From NCBI RefSeq assembly GCF_025148125.1, contig NZ_CP102267.1:716001-780000 (forward strand): DNA of 64,000 nucleotides. Reading direction: 5' to 3'. The position numbers and the translations under genes are program-made. Source of the stretch: Blautia wexlerae DSM 19850. GTDB lineage: Bacteria; Bacillota; Clostridia; Lachnospirales; Lachnospiraceae. Below, piece after piece: positions 33,648 through 41,952 of this stretch. Below the pieces are notes generated by a model that saw only the letters and a list, made by a program, of their open reading frames with translations, did not search any database and was not told the origin of the DNA. How positions within the stretch are numbered: the stretch's first letter is position 1; each line of letters starts with the position of its first letter.

Positions 33648-34316
33648 ATGATCTATTGTGTAGAAGATGAGCGGAATATCAGGGAGCTTCTTATTTATAC
33701 ACTGGAAACAACAGGATTTAAAGCCAGGGGGTTTGGCAATGGCAATGAACTGATGAAAGCGCTGAAAGAAGAGATACCGGAGCTGATCCTGCTGGATATC
33801 ATGCTTCCGGGAGATGATGGCTATACCATTCTGGAACAGCTGAAAAGTATGCCATCTGTAAAGGATGTGCCGGTAATTATGGTTACTGCAAAAGAAGCGG
33901 AATTTGACAAAGTAAAAGGTCTGGAAGGCGGAGCGGATGATTACATTACCAAGCCTTTCGGTATGATGGAATTTGTTGCCAGAGTAAAAGCAGTTCTCAG
34001 ACGAAGTGCCCGTCAGAATGAAGACAAGGAACTGCATTACGACGAGCTTTATCTGAATGTAGGACGTCATGAGGTGCATTACCGGGAAGAAAAGGTCGAT
34101 CTTACCCGAAAAGAATTTGAACTTCTTCAGTATCTGCTGGAGAATAAAGGACTTGTTATGACAAGAAATCAGATTCTCTGCCATGTATGGGGATATGACT
34201 TTGACGGTGAAACCAGAACTGTGGATGTCCATGTGAGAACCCTGCGTCAGAAACTTGGAGAGGCAGGAAATCTGATCGAAACGGTCCGGGGTGTAGGATA
34301 CAGGATCGGCGCATAA
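33648..34316 (+). CDS. OmpR/PhoB-family response regulator
   Basis: A 222-aa regulator starting almost at the receiver's first strand (MIYCVEDERNIRELL). Phosphoacceptor in LLDIMLPG, Thr in MVTAKE, Lys in YITKPFG; C-terminal winged helix with RKEFELLQYLLENKG and ends VRGVGYRIG. The kinase gene starts 32 bases after its stop. With the Na/Pi symporter immediately upstream, PhoB/PhoP-like control of phosphate response is a fair inference, but OmpR-type sequences alone do not prove it. Confidence 0.92.
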   Translation: MIYCVEDERNIRELLIYTLETTGFKARGFGNGNELMKALKEEIPELILLDIMLPGDDGYTILEQLKSMPSVKDVPVIMVTAKEAEFDKVKGLEGGADDYITKPFGMMEFVARVKAVLRRSARQNEDKELHYDELYLNVGRHEVHYREEKVDLTRKEFELLQYLLENKGLVMTRNQILCHVWGYDFDGETRTVDVHVRTLRQKLGEAGNLIETVRGVGYRIGA

Positions 34317-34348
34317 CAGATAAAACCGACGAAAACAGGAGTGGAAAA

Positions 34349-35692
34349 ATGAAGCATAAAATATTCAGTCACACCAGTTTACTTATTATTTTATCCGTAA
34401 TACTTACATTCCTGGCAGCAGGAACTGTCATGTATAACAGATATGATATTTATATGAAACAGGGTGTCAGAGATGAAGCCGCATATATTAAAACAGGTCT
34501 GGAAGAAGACGGAGACGTTTTTCTCTCAGACAGGGTCGGAGACGCCACCAGCAGCAGGATCACTCTTCTGGGAAAAGATGGTCAGGTGTTGTTTGACAGT
34601 ATTGAGAATCCGGAAGAAATGGAAAATCACAGTAACAGACCGGAATTTATTGAAGCTGAGAAGCAGGGATCCGGTGAGATGGTACGCTATTCAGACACCT
34701 TATCAAAACAGACGTTTTACTATGCTGTAAAATTAAAGGATGATCAGGTTCTGCGAGTAGCCAGAACTACAGACAGTCTTCTGGTAACAATGTTAACCAG
34801 CTCTCTTCTGCTTGGCGGACTGGTATGCGTGATCCTTGTAATTGAACTTTTTCTTGTGCAGAAACAGACCAGAAAGCTGATAGAGCCTATCAACCGGATT
34901 GATCTGGAACATCCTCTGGAGCATGTATGCTACGAAGAATTAAGGCCATTGCTTTTTCGGCTGGATCAGCAGAACAGACAGATTCAGAAACAGCTGGAAG
35001 ATCTTAAGAATGCAGAGAGCGCAAGAAAAGAGTTTACGGCAAATGTTTCCCATGAATTGAAAACTCCTCTTATGTCAATCTCCGGATATGCGGAGCTTAT
35101 GATGAATGGAATGGTACCGCCGGACAAGATGCAGGATTTTTCCGGCAGGATTTTTCATGAGTCCGAGCGTTTATCAAATCTGGTTGCAGATATCATTCAG
35201 CTTTCCAGACTGGATGAGAAGAACGGAGAAACTATGTTTGAACAGGTTGACATCGGAGAGCTTGGGGAAGATGTGATCAACAATCTGCAGAACAGGGCAG
35301 CAAAGAAAAAGATTAATCTGGAATATACAGGCGGACCTGCACAAATGCAGGGAGTACGCCATGTATTATATGAAATGTTCTACAATATTACAGATAATGC
35401 TATCCGCTATACCCCGGATGGTGGAGATGTAAAGGTTTTTGTGGTAAAACTCAATGGGAAACCGTATTTTCGTGTGGAAGATAACGGAATAGGTATTCCG
35501 GAAAGCGAACAGCAGAGAATCTTCGAGCGTTTTTACAGAGTGGACAAGAGCCATTCACGTGAAACCGGAGGTACAGGCCTGGGGCTTTCTATTGTAAAAC
35601 ATGGCGCAGTTTTGCATCATGCGAAGATTCTTCTGGACAGTGAGCCGGGTAAGGGAACGAAGATGGAAATCCTGTTTGATCAGACTAAGTAA
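34349..35692 (+). CDS. Sensor histidine kinase, PhoR-like
   Basis: A 447-aa membrane kinase with helices at about residues 7-27 and 147-170 bounding an extracytoplasmic sensor loop. The H box is FTANVSHELKTPLMSISGYA, N box DNAIRYTPDGG, G1 VEDNGIGIP, F box ERFYRVDKSHSRETGG and G2 GTGLGLSIVKH. All catalytic motifs are intact. AACAGGAGTGG precedes the ATG. Cognate of the regulator just upstream. Confidence 0.92.
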   Translation: MKHKIFSHTSLLIILSVILTFLAAGTVMYNRYDIYMKQGVRDEAAYIKTGLEEDGDVFLSDRVGDATSSRITLLGKDGQVLFDSIENPEEMENHSNRPEFIEAEKQGSGEMVRYSDTLSKQTFYYAVKLKDDQVLRVARTTDSLLVTMLTSSLLLGGLVCVILVIELFLVQKQTRKLIEPINRIDLEHPLEHVCYEELRPLLFRLDQQNRQIQKQLEDLKNAESARKEFTANVSHELKTPLMSISGYAELMMNGMVPPDKMQDFSGRIFHESERLSNLVADIIQLSRLDEKNGETMFEQVDIGELGEDVINNLQNRAAKKKINLEYTGGPAQMQGVRHVLYEMFYNITDNAIRYTPDGGDVKVFVVKLNGKPYFRVEDNGIGIPESEQQRIFERFYRVDKSHSRETGGTGLGLSIVKHGAVLHHAKILLDSEPGKGTKMEILFDQTK

Positions 35693-35885
35693 AGCTCCTG
35701 TGAAGCAGTTATTCGGTGTAGTGAAGAGGATGATTTTGTTTAGTGTTGAAAAGAGAGTGGACAGTATCCGACATGGTTGTTAGAAATGTATAAATTTTGG
35801 GGATTGACAGACAAGTGATTATTGGAGAAAATAAAATCAGACAGTTATCCATGTAAAAGCAGGTACAATGGAGGGTATTTTCAGT

Positions 35886-37154
35886 ATGGAAAAATGGAGA
35901 AGCATTGCAGCGGGTATGAGCTGTTTGTCAATGCTGTTCGCAACAGGAGCGGTTACTGTATCAGCATCAGATGAAATCACAGAAATTCCGGAACAGAGTA
36001 TTGTATACTGGTCCATGTGGGAAGAAGATGAACCACAGGCAGATGTGATCAGAGAAGCAGCAGAAGCTTATGAAGAAGCAACAGGTATTTCTGTAGAGAT
36101 TCAGTGGAAGGGCAGAGGAATCCGGTCTCTGATAGAACCTGCCCTGGATGCCGGAGAACAGATTGACCTTTTTGATGATGATTATCAGAGGATGGCTCAG
36201 GAACACAGGGATTATCTGGCAGAATTAAAAGGAATGGCAGATACTGTGGATTATGAGAAGCATATTATGCCGGTACTGTTGGAGCAGGTGAAGAACTGGG
36301 GAAATGGAGAACTGCTTGCAATGCCGTATCAGCCTTATATCACAGGCGTCTGGTATAATAAGGATTTATGGGAAGAGGCTGGACTTACAGAACAGGATAT
36401 CCCGGATACCTGGGAGAAACTGATCAGAGTATGCCGTAAGATTAAAAACAGTGACAGTGGCCTTAGTGCCATGACCTGCGATGAAGAGTATGTGAATCTT
36501 CTGTATGGATATCAGCTTGCCAGATATCTTGGACAGGAGAAAGTGCAGCAGCTGATCCGTAACTGTACCTGGTCACAGATTCCGCAGGCAAAAGAGGCGG
36601 CAGATGATATCAGAATTTTGTTTTTTGCGGGATATATGAGTCAGAGTGCACCGGCACAGCATCCGGAAGGTCAGGATGAAGTGGGAGATGGCGAGGCAGT
36701 CATGGTGCTGCAAGGCTCCTGGGTTCCGAATGAAGTGACAGAAGCTACAGAATCTGATGATTCCTGGGGATTTTTTCCATGGCCTGCAGTAAAGGCCGGA
36801 ACAGACGGCACAGAAGGTGTTATGGTGGGAGCACAGGGATTTGGAGTCACGAAGGATTCGCAGATGAAACAGGAAGCTTTTGATTTTGCATATTCCATCT
36901 GTACCGGGGAAACAGATATGAAAATGACAGATGCGGTTAATTCCATCCCGGCAGATACGGACAATACACAATGGCCGGAAGTGCTGGCAGATGCAGTACC
37001 GTATATGAAAGAGATGTCAAAGCCGTACATGTGGGCTGCAGGTCTGGAGGCAGATCCGGATTATAAAGAACAGATACAAAGCGAACTTCTGAAGCTTACA
37101 AGATTAGAAGAAACATCGGATGAATTTATAGAGAATCTCAGCAATATGAAGTAA
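35886..37154 (+). CDS. Sugar ABC substrate-binding protein (paralogue 1)
   Basis: A 422-aa secreted SBP_bac_1 protein with a signal peptide ending near VSAS. The mature start IVYWSMWEEDEPQADVIREA and PALDAGEQIDLFDDD closely parallel the binding protein at 38348, so the two are paralogues. ATG 35886 is 10 bases after GGAGGG, whereas ATG 35868 would include that ribosome site in the coding part. It has no permease gene of its own and ends in front of the convergent AraC gene; it may use the permeases at 39845-41642. Confidence 0.88.
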   Translation: MEKWRSIAAGMSCLSMLFATGAVTVSASDEITEIPEQSIVYWSMWEEDEPQADVIREAAEAYEEATGISVEIQWKGRGIRSLIEPALDAGEQIDLFDDDYQRMAQEHRDYLAELKGMADTVDYEKHIMPVLLEQVKNWGNGELLAMPYQPYITGVWYNKDLWEEAGLTEQDIPDTWEKLIRVCRKIKNSDSGLSAMTCDEEYVNLLYGYQLARYLGQEKVQQLIRNCTWSQIPQAKEAADDIRILFFAGYMSQSAPAQHPEGQDEVGDGEAVMVLQGSWVPNEVTEATESDDSWGFFPWPAVKAGTDGTEGVMVGAQGFGVTKDSQMKQEAFDFAYSICTGETDMKMTDAVNSIPADTDNTQWPEVLADAVPYMKEMSKPYMWAAGLEADPDYKEQIQSELLKLTRLEETSDEFIENLSNMK

Positions 37155-37194
37155 GAAAAAGGCTGTTCAACATTATGAAAATATTGGTCTGGTA

Positions 37195-38094
37195 TTACTG
37201 GCGCTCTCGTTCTGAGAGCGCCTTTATTGATGTAATATATTCTGTGGGTGTCATTCCGGAAATTTTTTTAAACTGTCTGGAAAAGTAATGGATGGAAGAG
37301 TATCCCAGAAATTCCGAAATCTGTGTAAAGTTCATCTGGTTCTCGCGGATCAGTTGTCTGGCATAGGCGATCTTTAACCGGGAAAAGAAATCCATGGCGC
37401 CGCACTGATGTTGTTCCTGAAATATTTTCTGAAGCTGGGAGCGTCCGATCATATTGTCATGACACAGATCGCAGAGTGTAATATTTTCCCGGATGTGGTC
37501 TTCCATATAAGCAATGACACGCTTATAGACAGCGGAATTATTTTTCAGATTCACAAATTGGCTGACAGGTACAGTCATGGGAGGAGAAGAATTTCTCCGG
37601 ATCATGTAGATCAGCATCTGCTCAAGGTAAATGCGGATAAGTTGCTGAGAACCAAACAAAAAATCTTCTTTCTTTTCCATCTTTTCTGTATAAGGATCAT
37701 CCAGAGGGGTTTTGATACAGCGGCGTGCCTCGGCAATCAGCATTCCCATGAGATTTCTCTCAGAATCAGAAAGTTTCAGCAATTTTTTCTCAAAGAATTT
37801 CATACATGGAGAATCGCATTCAAAAGAAACTACCACAATATTAGGTGCGGTATTTCCTATGGCAATAAGGTTATGAAATTCATTTGGTCTGTGAAAGATG
37901 AGCTGTCCGCTTGTCAGATGGTAGATACCGTTATCTGTCTCTATTTCTGCCTTTCCCTTATCTACACATTGAAATTCCCAGAAATTATGGCGTTCTCCTG
38001 CAAAGTGAAAATCACTTTTGTATTCAAAATAGTGGATTGTATAAATCCGGTCAATATGAATATCTTCTTCCAGATACATACTCTCAAAAGCCAT
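37195..38094 (-). CDS. AraC-family regulator with cupin sensor domain
   Basis: A 299-aa one-component regulator. The N-terminal cupin (about residues 20-110: HNFWEFQCVDKGKAEIETDN, FHRPNEFHNL) should bind a sugar, and the C-terminal pair of helix-turn-helix motifs ends LGYSSIHYFSRQFKKISGMTPTEY. The start at 38094 follows GGGAGGTGG; the ORF is open further upstream, but that part crosses operator sequences. It is divergent from the sugar importer at 38348 and lies between two paralogous binding proteins, so it very likely controls both. Confidence 0.92.
   Translation of the reverse strand: MAFESMYLEEDIHIDRIYTIHYFEYKSDFHFAGERHNFWEFQCVDKGKAEIETDNGIYHLTSGQLIFHRPNEFHNLIAIGNTAPNIVVVSFECDSPCMKFFEKKLLKLSDSERNLMGMLIAEARRCIKTPLDDPYTEKMEKKEDFLFGSQQLIRIYLEQMLIYMIRRNSSPPMTVPVSQFVNLKNNSAVYKRVIAYMEDHIRENITLCDLCHDNMIGRSQLQKIFQEQHQCGAMDFFSRLKIAYARQLIRENQMNFTQISEFLGYSSIHYFSRQFKKISGMTPTEYITSIKALSERERQ
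37200..37222. terminator. Shared terminator of two convergent genes
   Basis: GGCGCTCTC and GAGAGCGCC form a perfect 9-bp stem with loop GTTCT, then TTTATT. On the minus strand the stem encodes the last residues (ERERQ) of the AraC-type regulator, so coding sequence and terminator overlap. Confidence 0.7.
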
Positions 38095-38135
38095 TACTGC
38101 CACCTCCCTCAGCCTGTCCGAAAACTGCAATATGG

Positions 38136-38285
38136 TTGTTGTGTACAAGTATACAACAAAAACAGATGAAAAACCAGTTAAAAATGAATTTTTGTACAAA
38201 AGAAATGGACGTTTGTGCAAATACTATTTGTGCAAAAATGATAAAATAAGAACTACCAAAAGAAATAATTGTTGAAATTCAACAA
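38136..38285. promoter_or_regulatory. Operator-rich divergent control region
   Basis: Five palindromes lie between the AraC gene and the importer: TTGTTGTGTAC with GTATACAACAA (38136-38159), three TTTGTRCAAA boxes (38191-38200, 38212-38221, 38227-38236), and the perfect palindrome TTGTTGAAATTCAACAA (38269-38285). A TAAAAT -10 candidate lies at 38242-38247 without a good -35. AraC-type activators normally use direct repeats, so the symmetric boxes may belong to another regulator as well. Confidence 0.55.
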
Positions 38286-38347
38286 AAGAGCGAAAAGAGA
38301 GAAAAAGAAGACAAAATGTCAAAACTGACCAAGGAGGAAAAAAGGTT

Positions 38348-39598
38348 ATGGGTATGAAGAAAAAGATGCTTAGTGCAACATTATGTGCGGTTATGGTTGG
38401 TTCACTTGCAGCACCGGCTTTCACTGTTCAGGCAGCAGATGATACATTAGTTTACTGGTCAATGTGGGAAGCTACAGAGCCACAGGGACAGGTGATTCAG
38501 GAAGCAGTTGACGCTTATACAGAACAGACAGGAGTTAAGGTAGACCTTCAGTTTAAGGGACGTACCGGAAACCGTGAAGCACTTCAGCCTGCACTGGACG
38601 GCGGCACACAGATTGATATTTTTGACGAAGATATCGACCGTGTAAACGGAATGTACGGTAAATATCTTCTGGATCTGGAAGACCTTGCGAAAGAGAATGA
38701 CTATGAAGCAACTGCAAATGCAGGTCTGATGGCAGCATGCCGTGATGCCGGCGGCGGTACATTAAAAACAATTCCATATCAGCCAAACGTATTTGCTTTC
38801 TTCTATAACAAAGATCTGTTTGAGCAGGCAGGAATCACAGAAGAACCGAAGACATGGGATGAATTCAAAGATGTATGCCAGAAATTAAAAGATGCAGGAA
38901 TCACACCAATGACTATGGATGATGCCTATGCAACATGTGTGATCGGATATCATCTTGCAAGACTGGTTGGCGAAGATAAAGTAAAAGAGATCGTAACTGA
39001 AGGTGAATGGGATGATCCTGCAGTTCTTCAGATGGCACAGGATATCGAAGAACTTGCATCTAACGGATATTATTCAGAGATGGTTGGTTCCAACGTATGG
39101 CCTGCAGGTCAGAACACAGAGCTTGCACTTGGAACAGCTGCAATGTATCTGAATGGCTCCTGGTTACCAAACGAAGTAAAAGAGATGGCAGGTCCTGACT
39201 TCCACTGGGGATGCTTCGCATATCCGGCACTTACAGACGGAGCAAACGGAATCGAAACAAACAACTTTGGTGCACAGGTATTTGGTATTAACAAAGATAC
39301 AAAACTTGCAAAAGAAGCATTTGATCTGATCACATTCCTTACAAAAGGTGAATACGACCAGAAACTTGCAGATGAAACTGTAGGTATCCCGGCTGATACA
39401 ACAAACACAGAATGGCCGGCAATGGTTGAGTGTGCAAAACCTGTTATTGAGCAGAGCACAAACCGTTTCACATGGGCATGCGGTGTAGAATCCAACGTAG
39501 ATATGACTCCGGTTATCAAAGAAAACTTTATCAAATTAATGGCAGGTTCCATTACAGCAGATGAATTTGTTTCCACTATGCAGGATGCAGCGAAATAA
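38348..39598 (+). CDS. Sugar ABC substrate-binding protein (paralogue 2)
   Basis: A 416-aa secreted binding protein. Signal peptide of about 28 residues ending VQA-AD; mature part starts LVYWSMWEATEPQGQVIQEA. PYQPNVFAFFYNKDLFEQAG and NGSWLPNEVKEMAG line the sugar cleft as in SBP_bac_1 proteins. AAGGAGG lies 10 bases before ATG 38348. Two permeases follow after a terminator-like hairpin and a complex repeat. Close relationship to the protein at 35886 indicates duplication within this locus. Confidence 0.93.
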   Translation: MGMKKKMLSATLCAVMVGSLAAPAFTVQAADDTLVYWSMWEATEPQGQVIQEAVDAYTEQTGVKVDLQFKGRTGNREALQPALDGGTQIDIFDEDIDRVNGMYGKYLLDLEDLAKENDYEATANAGLMAACRDAGGGTLKTIPYQPNVFAFFYNKDLFEQAGITEEPKTWDEFKDVCQKLKDAGITPMTMDDAYATCVIGYHLARLVGEDKVKEIVTEGEWDDPAVLQMAQDIEELASNGYYSEMVGSNVWPAGQNTELALGTAAMYLNGSWLPNEVKEMAGPDFHWGCFAYPALTDGANGIETNNFGAQVFGINKDTKLAKEAFDLITFLTKGEYDQKLADETVGIPADTTNTEWPAMVECAKPVIEQSTNRFTWACGVESNVDMTPVIKENFIKLMAGSITADEFVSTMQDAAK

Positions 39599-39614
39599 AT
39601 AAAGAATTTATAGA

Positions 39615-39655
39615 GATGGTGGCATCGTATCTACGCTGCCGCCATCTGTCTTTTT
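39615..39655 (+). terminator. Hairpin with T-run behind the binding-protein gene
   Basis: AGATGGTGGCA pairs with TGCCGCCATCT around CGTATCTACGC, then GTCTTTTTG. Partial termination here would keep the binding protein in excess over the permeases. Confidence 0.75.
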
Positions 39656-39661
39656 GAATAT

Positions 39662-39812
39662 CCGGGTTTCAAAGGCAAAAAGTCGTTCGTGCTTGCGCGA
39701 TAAGACTTTTAGACTTGGAAACCGCCAGACATGAGGAAGTAGCGATTTACGAAGTAAATCAGCGGATTCCGAATGGCTGGAGGATTGCGGGAGCGAAGCG
39801 TAGCAATCCGTA
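39662..39812 (+). repeat. Multi-hairpin intergenic element
   Basis: Four inverted repeats follow one another: GGTTTC/GAAACC (39665, 39718) around AAAAGTC/GACTTTT (39678, 39704), GATTTAC/GTAAATC (39744-39760), and GGATTGC/GCAATCC (39782-39809). No ORF is likely. It resembles a REP-like or palindromic repeat inserted between the binding-protein and permease genes. Confidence 0.5.
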
Positions 39813-39844
39813 GATATGGTATAACTTACAAAGGAGGTATTTAT

Positions 39845-40750
39845 TTGAAGAAGAATAAAACGATGATCGTTGTATTTCTGACTCCGGCAGTTCTGCTGTT
39901 TCTGGGAATCTTTCTTTATCCGATCATCAGAACAGTGATCATGAGCTTTTTCAAGATCGACGGAGTTACAGATTCCATGGATTTATGGAAATTTGTAGGA
40001 TTTGGCAACTATACAAAGCTGATGAGTACCAGCTTATTTAAGACTTCATTTTTTAACCTGTTTCGTATCTGGCTGATCGGCGGTCTGGTGGTAATGAGCC
40101 TGTCTCTTTTATTTGCAGTTATTCTTACCAGTGGAATCAGAGGAAAGAAATTTTTCCGCGCGATCATTTATATGCCAAATATTGTCAGTGCGGTAGCGCT
40201 TGCTACTATGTGGCTGCAGTATGTATACAGTCCAAGATATGGCTTGTTGAAAGATCTTTTTACAGCACTGCATCTGGACAATCTGGCAAAGATCCAGTTC
40301 CTGGATAATGACCACAAATTCTGGGCACTGTTGTTTGCATATTGTTTTGGAATGGTTGGATACCATATGCTGATCTGGCTCAGCGGTATTGAGCGTATCA
40401 GCCCTGAATATTATGAGGCGGCAACCATTGACGGAGCGACCAAACCGGCACAGTTCCGTTACATGACACTTCCATTGTTAAAGGGAGTATTTAAGACAAA
40501 TATTACCATGTGGTCTGTAAGCAGTGTAGGCTTTTTTGTATGGTCACAGCTTTTCTCCACAGTAACTGCAGACACACAGACAATTACCCCTTATGTTTAT
40601 ATGTATATGCAGATTTTTGGCGGCGGTAATACAGTTACAGAACGAAATGCAGGTCTGGGAGCTGCCATCGGTGTACTGCTCAGTGTCTGCGTAGTCATTG
40701 TATTTACAATCTGTAACAGAGTGATCAAAGATGATGATCTGGAATTCTAA
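39845..40750 (+). CDS. Sugar ABC transporter permease, MalF type
   Basis: A 301-aa permease with six helices. The start is a TTG at 39845, 7 bases after a perfect AAGGAGG; the ATG at 39773 lies in the upstream hairpin element and has no ribosome site. The coupling motif YYEAATIDGATKPAQFRYMTLPLL is near residue 200. It pairs with the MalG-type protein that follows 13 bases later. Confidence 0.92.
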   Translation: MKKNKTMIVVFLTPAVLLFLGIFLYPIIRTVIMSFFKIDGVTDSMDLWKFVGFGNYTKLMSTSLFKTSFFNLFRIWLIGGLVVMSLSLLFAVILTSGIRGKKFFRAIIYMPNIVSAVALATMWLQYVYSPRYGLLKDLFTALHLDNLAKIQFLDNDHKFWALLFAYCFGMVGYHMLIWLSGIERISPEYYEAATIDGATKPAQFRYMTLPLLKGVFKTNITMWSVSSVGFFVWSQLFSTVTADTQTITPYVYMYMQIFGGGNTVTERNAGLGAAIGVLLSVCVVIVFTICNRVIKDDDLEF

Positions 40751-40763
40751 GGAGGGATGAGAA

Positions 40764-41642
40764 ATGGCAAAAGAAAAAGAGGCACGCAGACCCTTTAATC
40801 TGAAAAGAGAAGTCAAACTCCTGCCGGGATACATCATCCTGCTGCTCTGGGTAATCTTTACCATTGCGCTTCTGGGATGGGTATTCGGGGCAAGTTTTTC
40901 AACAACAGCAGAAATCTTCCAGGGAAAAGCCCTGAAGTTTGAGTCCGGATTACATTTTGAAAATTATGCAAAAGCATGGAACGGAGCCGGAGTTGCAGGC
41001 TTCTTCGGAAACTCTCTGATCTATTCAGTAATTTCCTGCACAATACTGATTCTGGTGTGTGCACCTGCAGCTTATGTACTGTCCAGATTTGATTTTATTG
41101 CAAACAAATTTATCCAGACCAGCTTCGTATCTGCCATGGGTGTTCCGGCAATCATGGTTGTTCTTCCCCTTTTCAGCATTATTTCCGGTATGGGAATCCT
41201 GAATAATGTGGCTGCAGGAAGAACTGTACTGATCATATTGTATGTAGGAATTAATGTACCTTATACGACCATTTTCCTGCTTACATTTTTCAGCAATATT
41301 TCCAGGACCTATGAGGAAGCGGCAGCAATCGACGGATGCCCTCCCATGCGTACTTTCTGGAAAATCATGTTTCCCATGGCGCAGTCAGGAATCGTAACAG
41401 TAACAATCTTTAACTTTATTAATATCTGGAACGAGTATTTCCTGTCCTTGATCTTCGCAAGCTCGGATAAGCTGAAACCTGTTGCACCCGGACTTTATGG
41501 AATGATCAACTCCATGAAATATACAGGGGACTGGGCCGGAATGTTTGCAGCAGTGATCATTGTATTCCTGCCGACATTTATTCTGTATATTTTCCTGTCT
41601 GAGAAGATCATCGGTGGTGTTACCGGTGGCATTAAGGGATAA
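40764..41642 (+). CDS. Sugar ABC transporter permease, MalG type
   Basis: A 292-aa permease. AAGGAGGGATGAG precedes the ATG. Six helices, coupling motif YEEAAAIDGCPPMRTFWKIMFPM, and the C-terminal GGVTGGIKG typical of MalG-type subunits. No ATPase gene is in the cluster, so a shared MsmK-type ATPase is presumed. Confidence 0.93.
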   Translation: MAKEKEARRPFNLKREVKLLPGYIILLLWVIFTIALLGWVFGASFSTTAEIFQGKALKFESGLHFENYAKAWNGAGVAGFFGNSLIYSVISCTILILVCAPAAYVLSRFDFIANKFIQTSFVSAMGVPAIMVVLPLFSIISGMGILNNVAAGRTVLIILYVGINVPYTTIFLLTFFSNISRTYEEAAAIDGCPPMRTFWKIMFPMAQSGIVTVTIFNFINIWNEYFLSLIFASSDKLKPVAPGLYGMINSMKYTGDWAGMFAAVIIVFLPTFILYIFLSEKIIGGVTGGIKG

Positions 41643-41680
41643 TATTAGAGGACAGCAGGACAATAACAATTGTTTGCGAT

Positions 41681-41823
41681 GTTACTGTTCACACACCACT
41701 ATCCCGCGAGGTGTTTTGGCATGAATATGCCAAAATCCCGAGACATACAAGCCAAAATTCCATTGCCGCAGGCAATCTGGAATGAATTTTGGCTACGTTA
41801 CTGTGAACGGAGTGAACAGTAAC
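41681..41823 (-). mobile_element. 143-bp MITE, copy B (inverted relative to copy A)
   Basis: Same length and ends as the element at 26050, in the opposite orientation, with only 2 mismatches. Flanked by a 9-bp direct repeat GTTTGCGAT (41672-41680 and 41824-41832). It lies between a permease gene and the promoter of the nucleotidyltransferase gene. Confidence 0.9.
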
Positions 41824-41857
41824 GTTTGCGATTGTGAAAGGTATTATGTAACACGTT

Positions 41858-41886
41858 TTGACCTCGAAATCATAGTATGATAAGAT
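41858..41886 (+). promoter_or_regulatory. Promoter of the nucleotidyltransferase/kinase operon
   Basis: TTGACC (41858-41863), 17-base spacer, TAAGAT (41881-41886). It begins 35 bases after the MITE, so the operon has its own promoter apart from the transporter. Confidence 0.65.
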
Positions 41887-41952
41887 GAATGTAAAAAGTT
41901 ACCAGGTAATCTGAGAGTAACGAAAAACATTTAAAGAAAAGAGGAAAAAATT

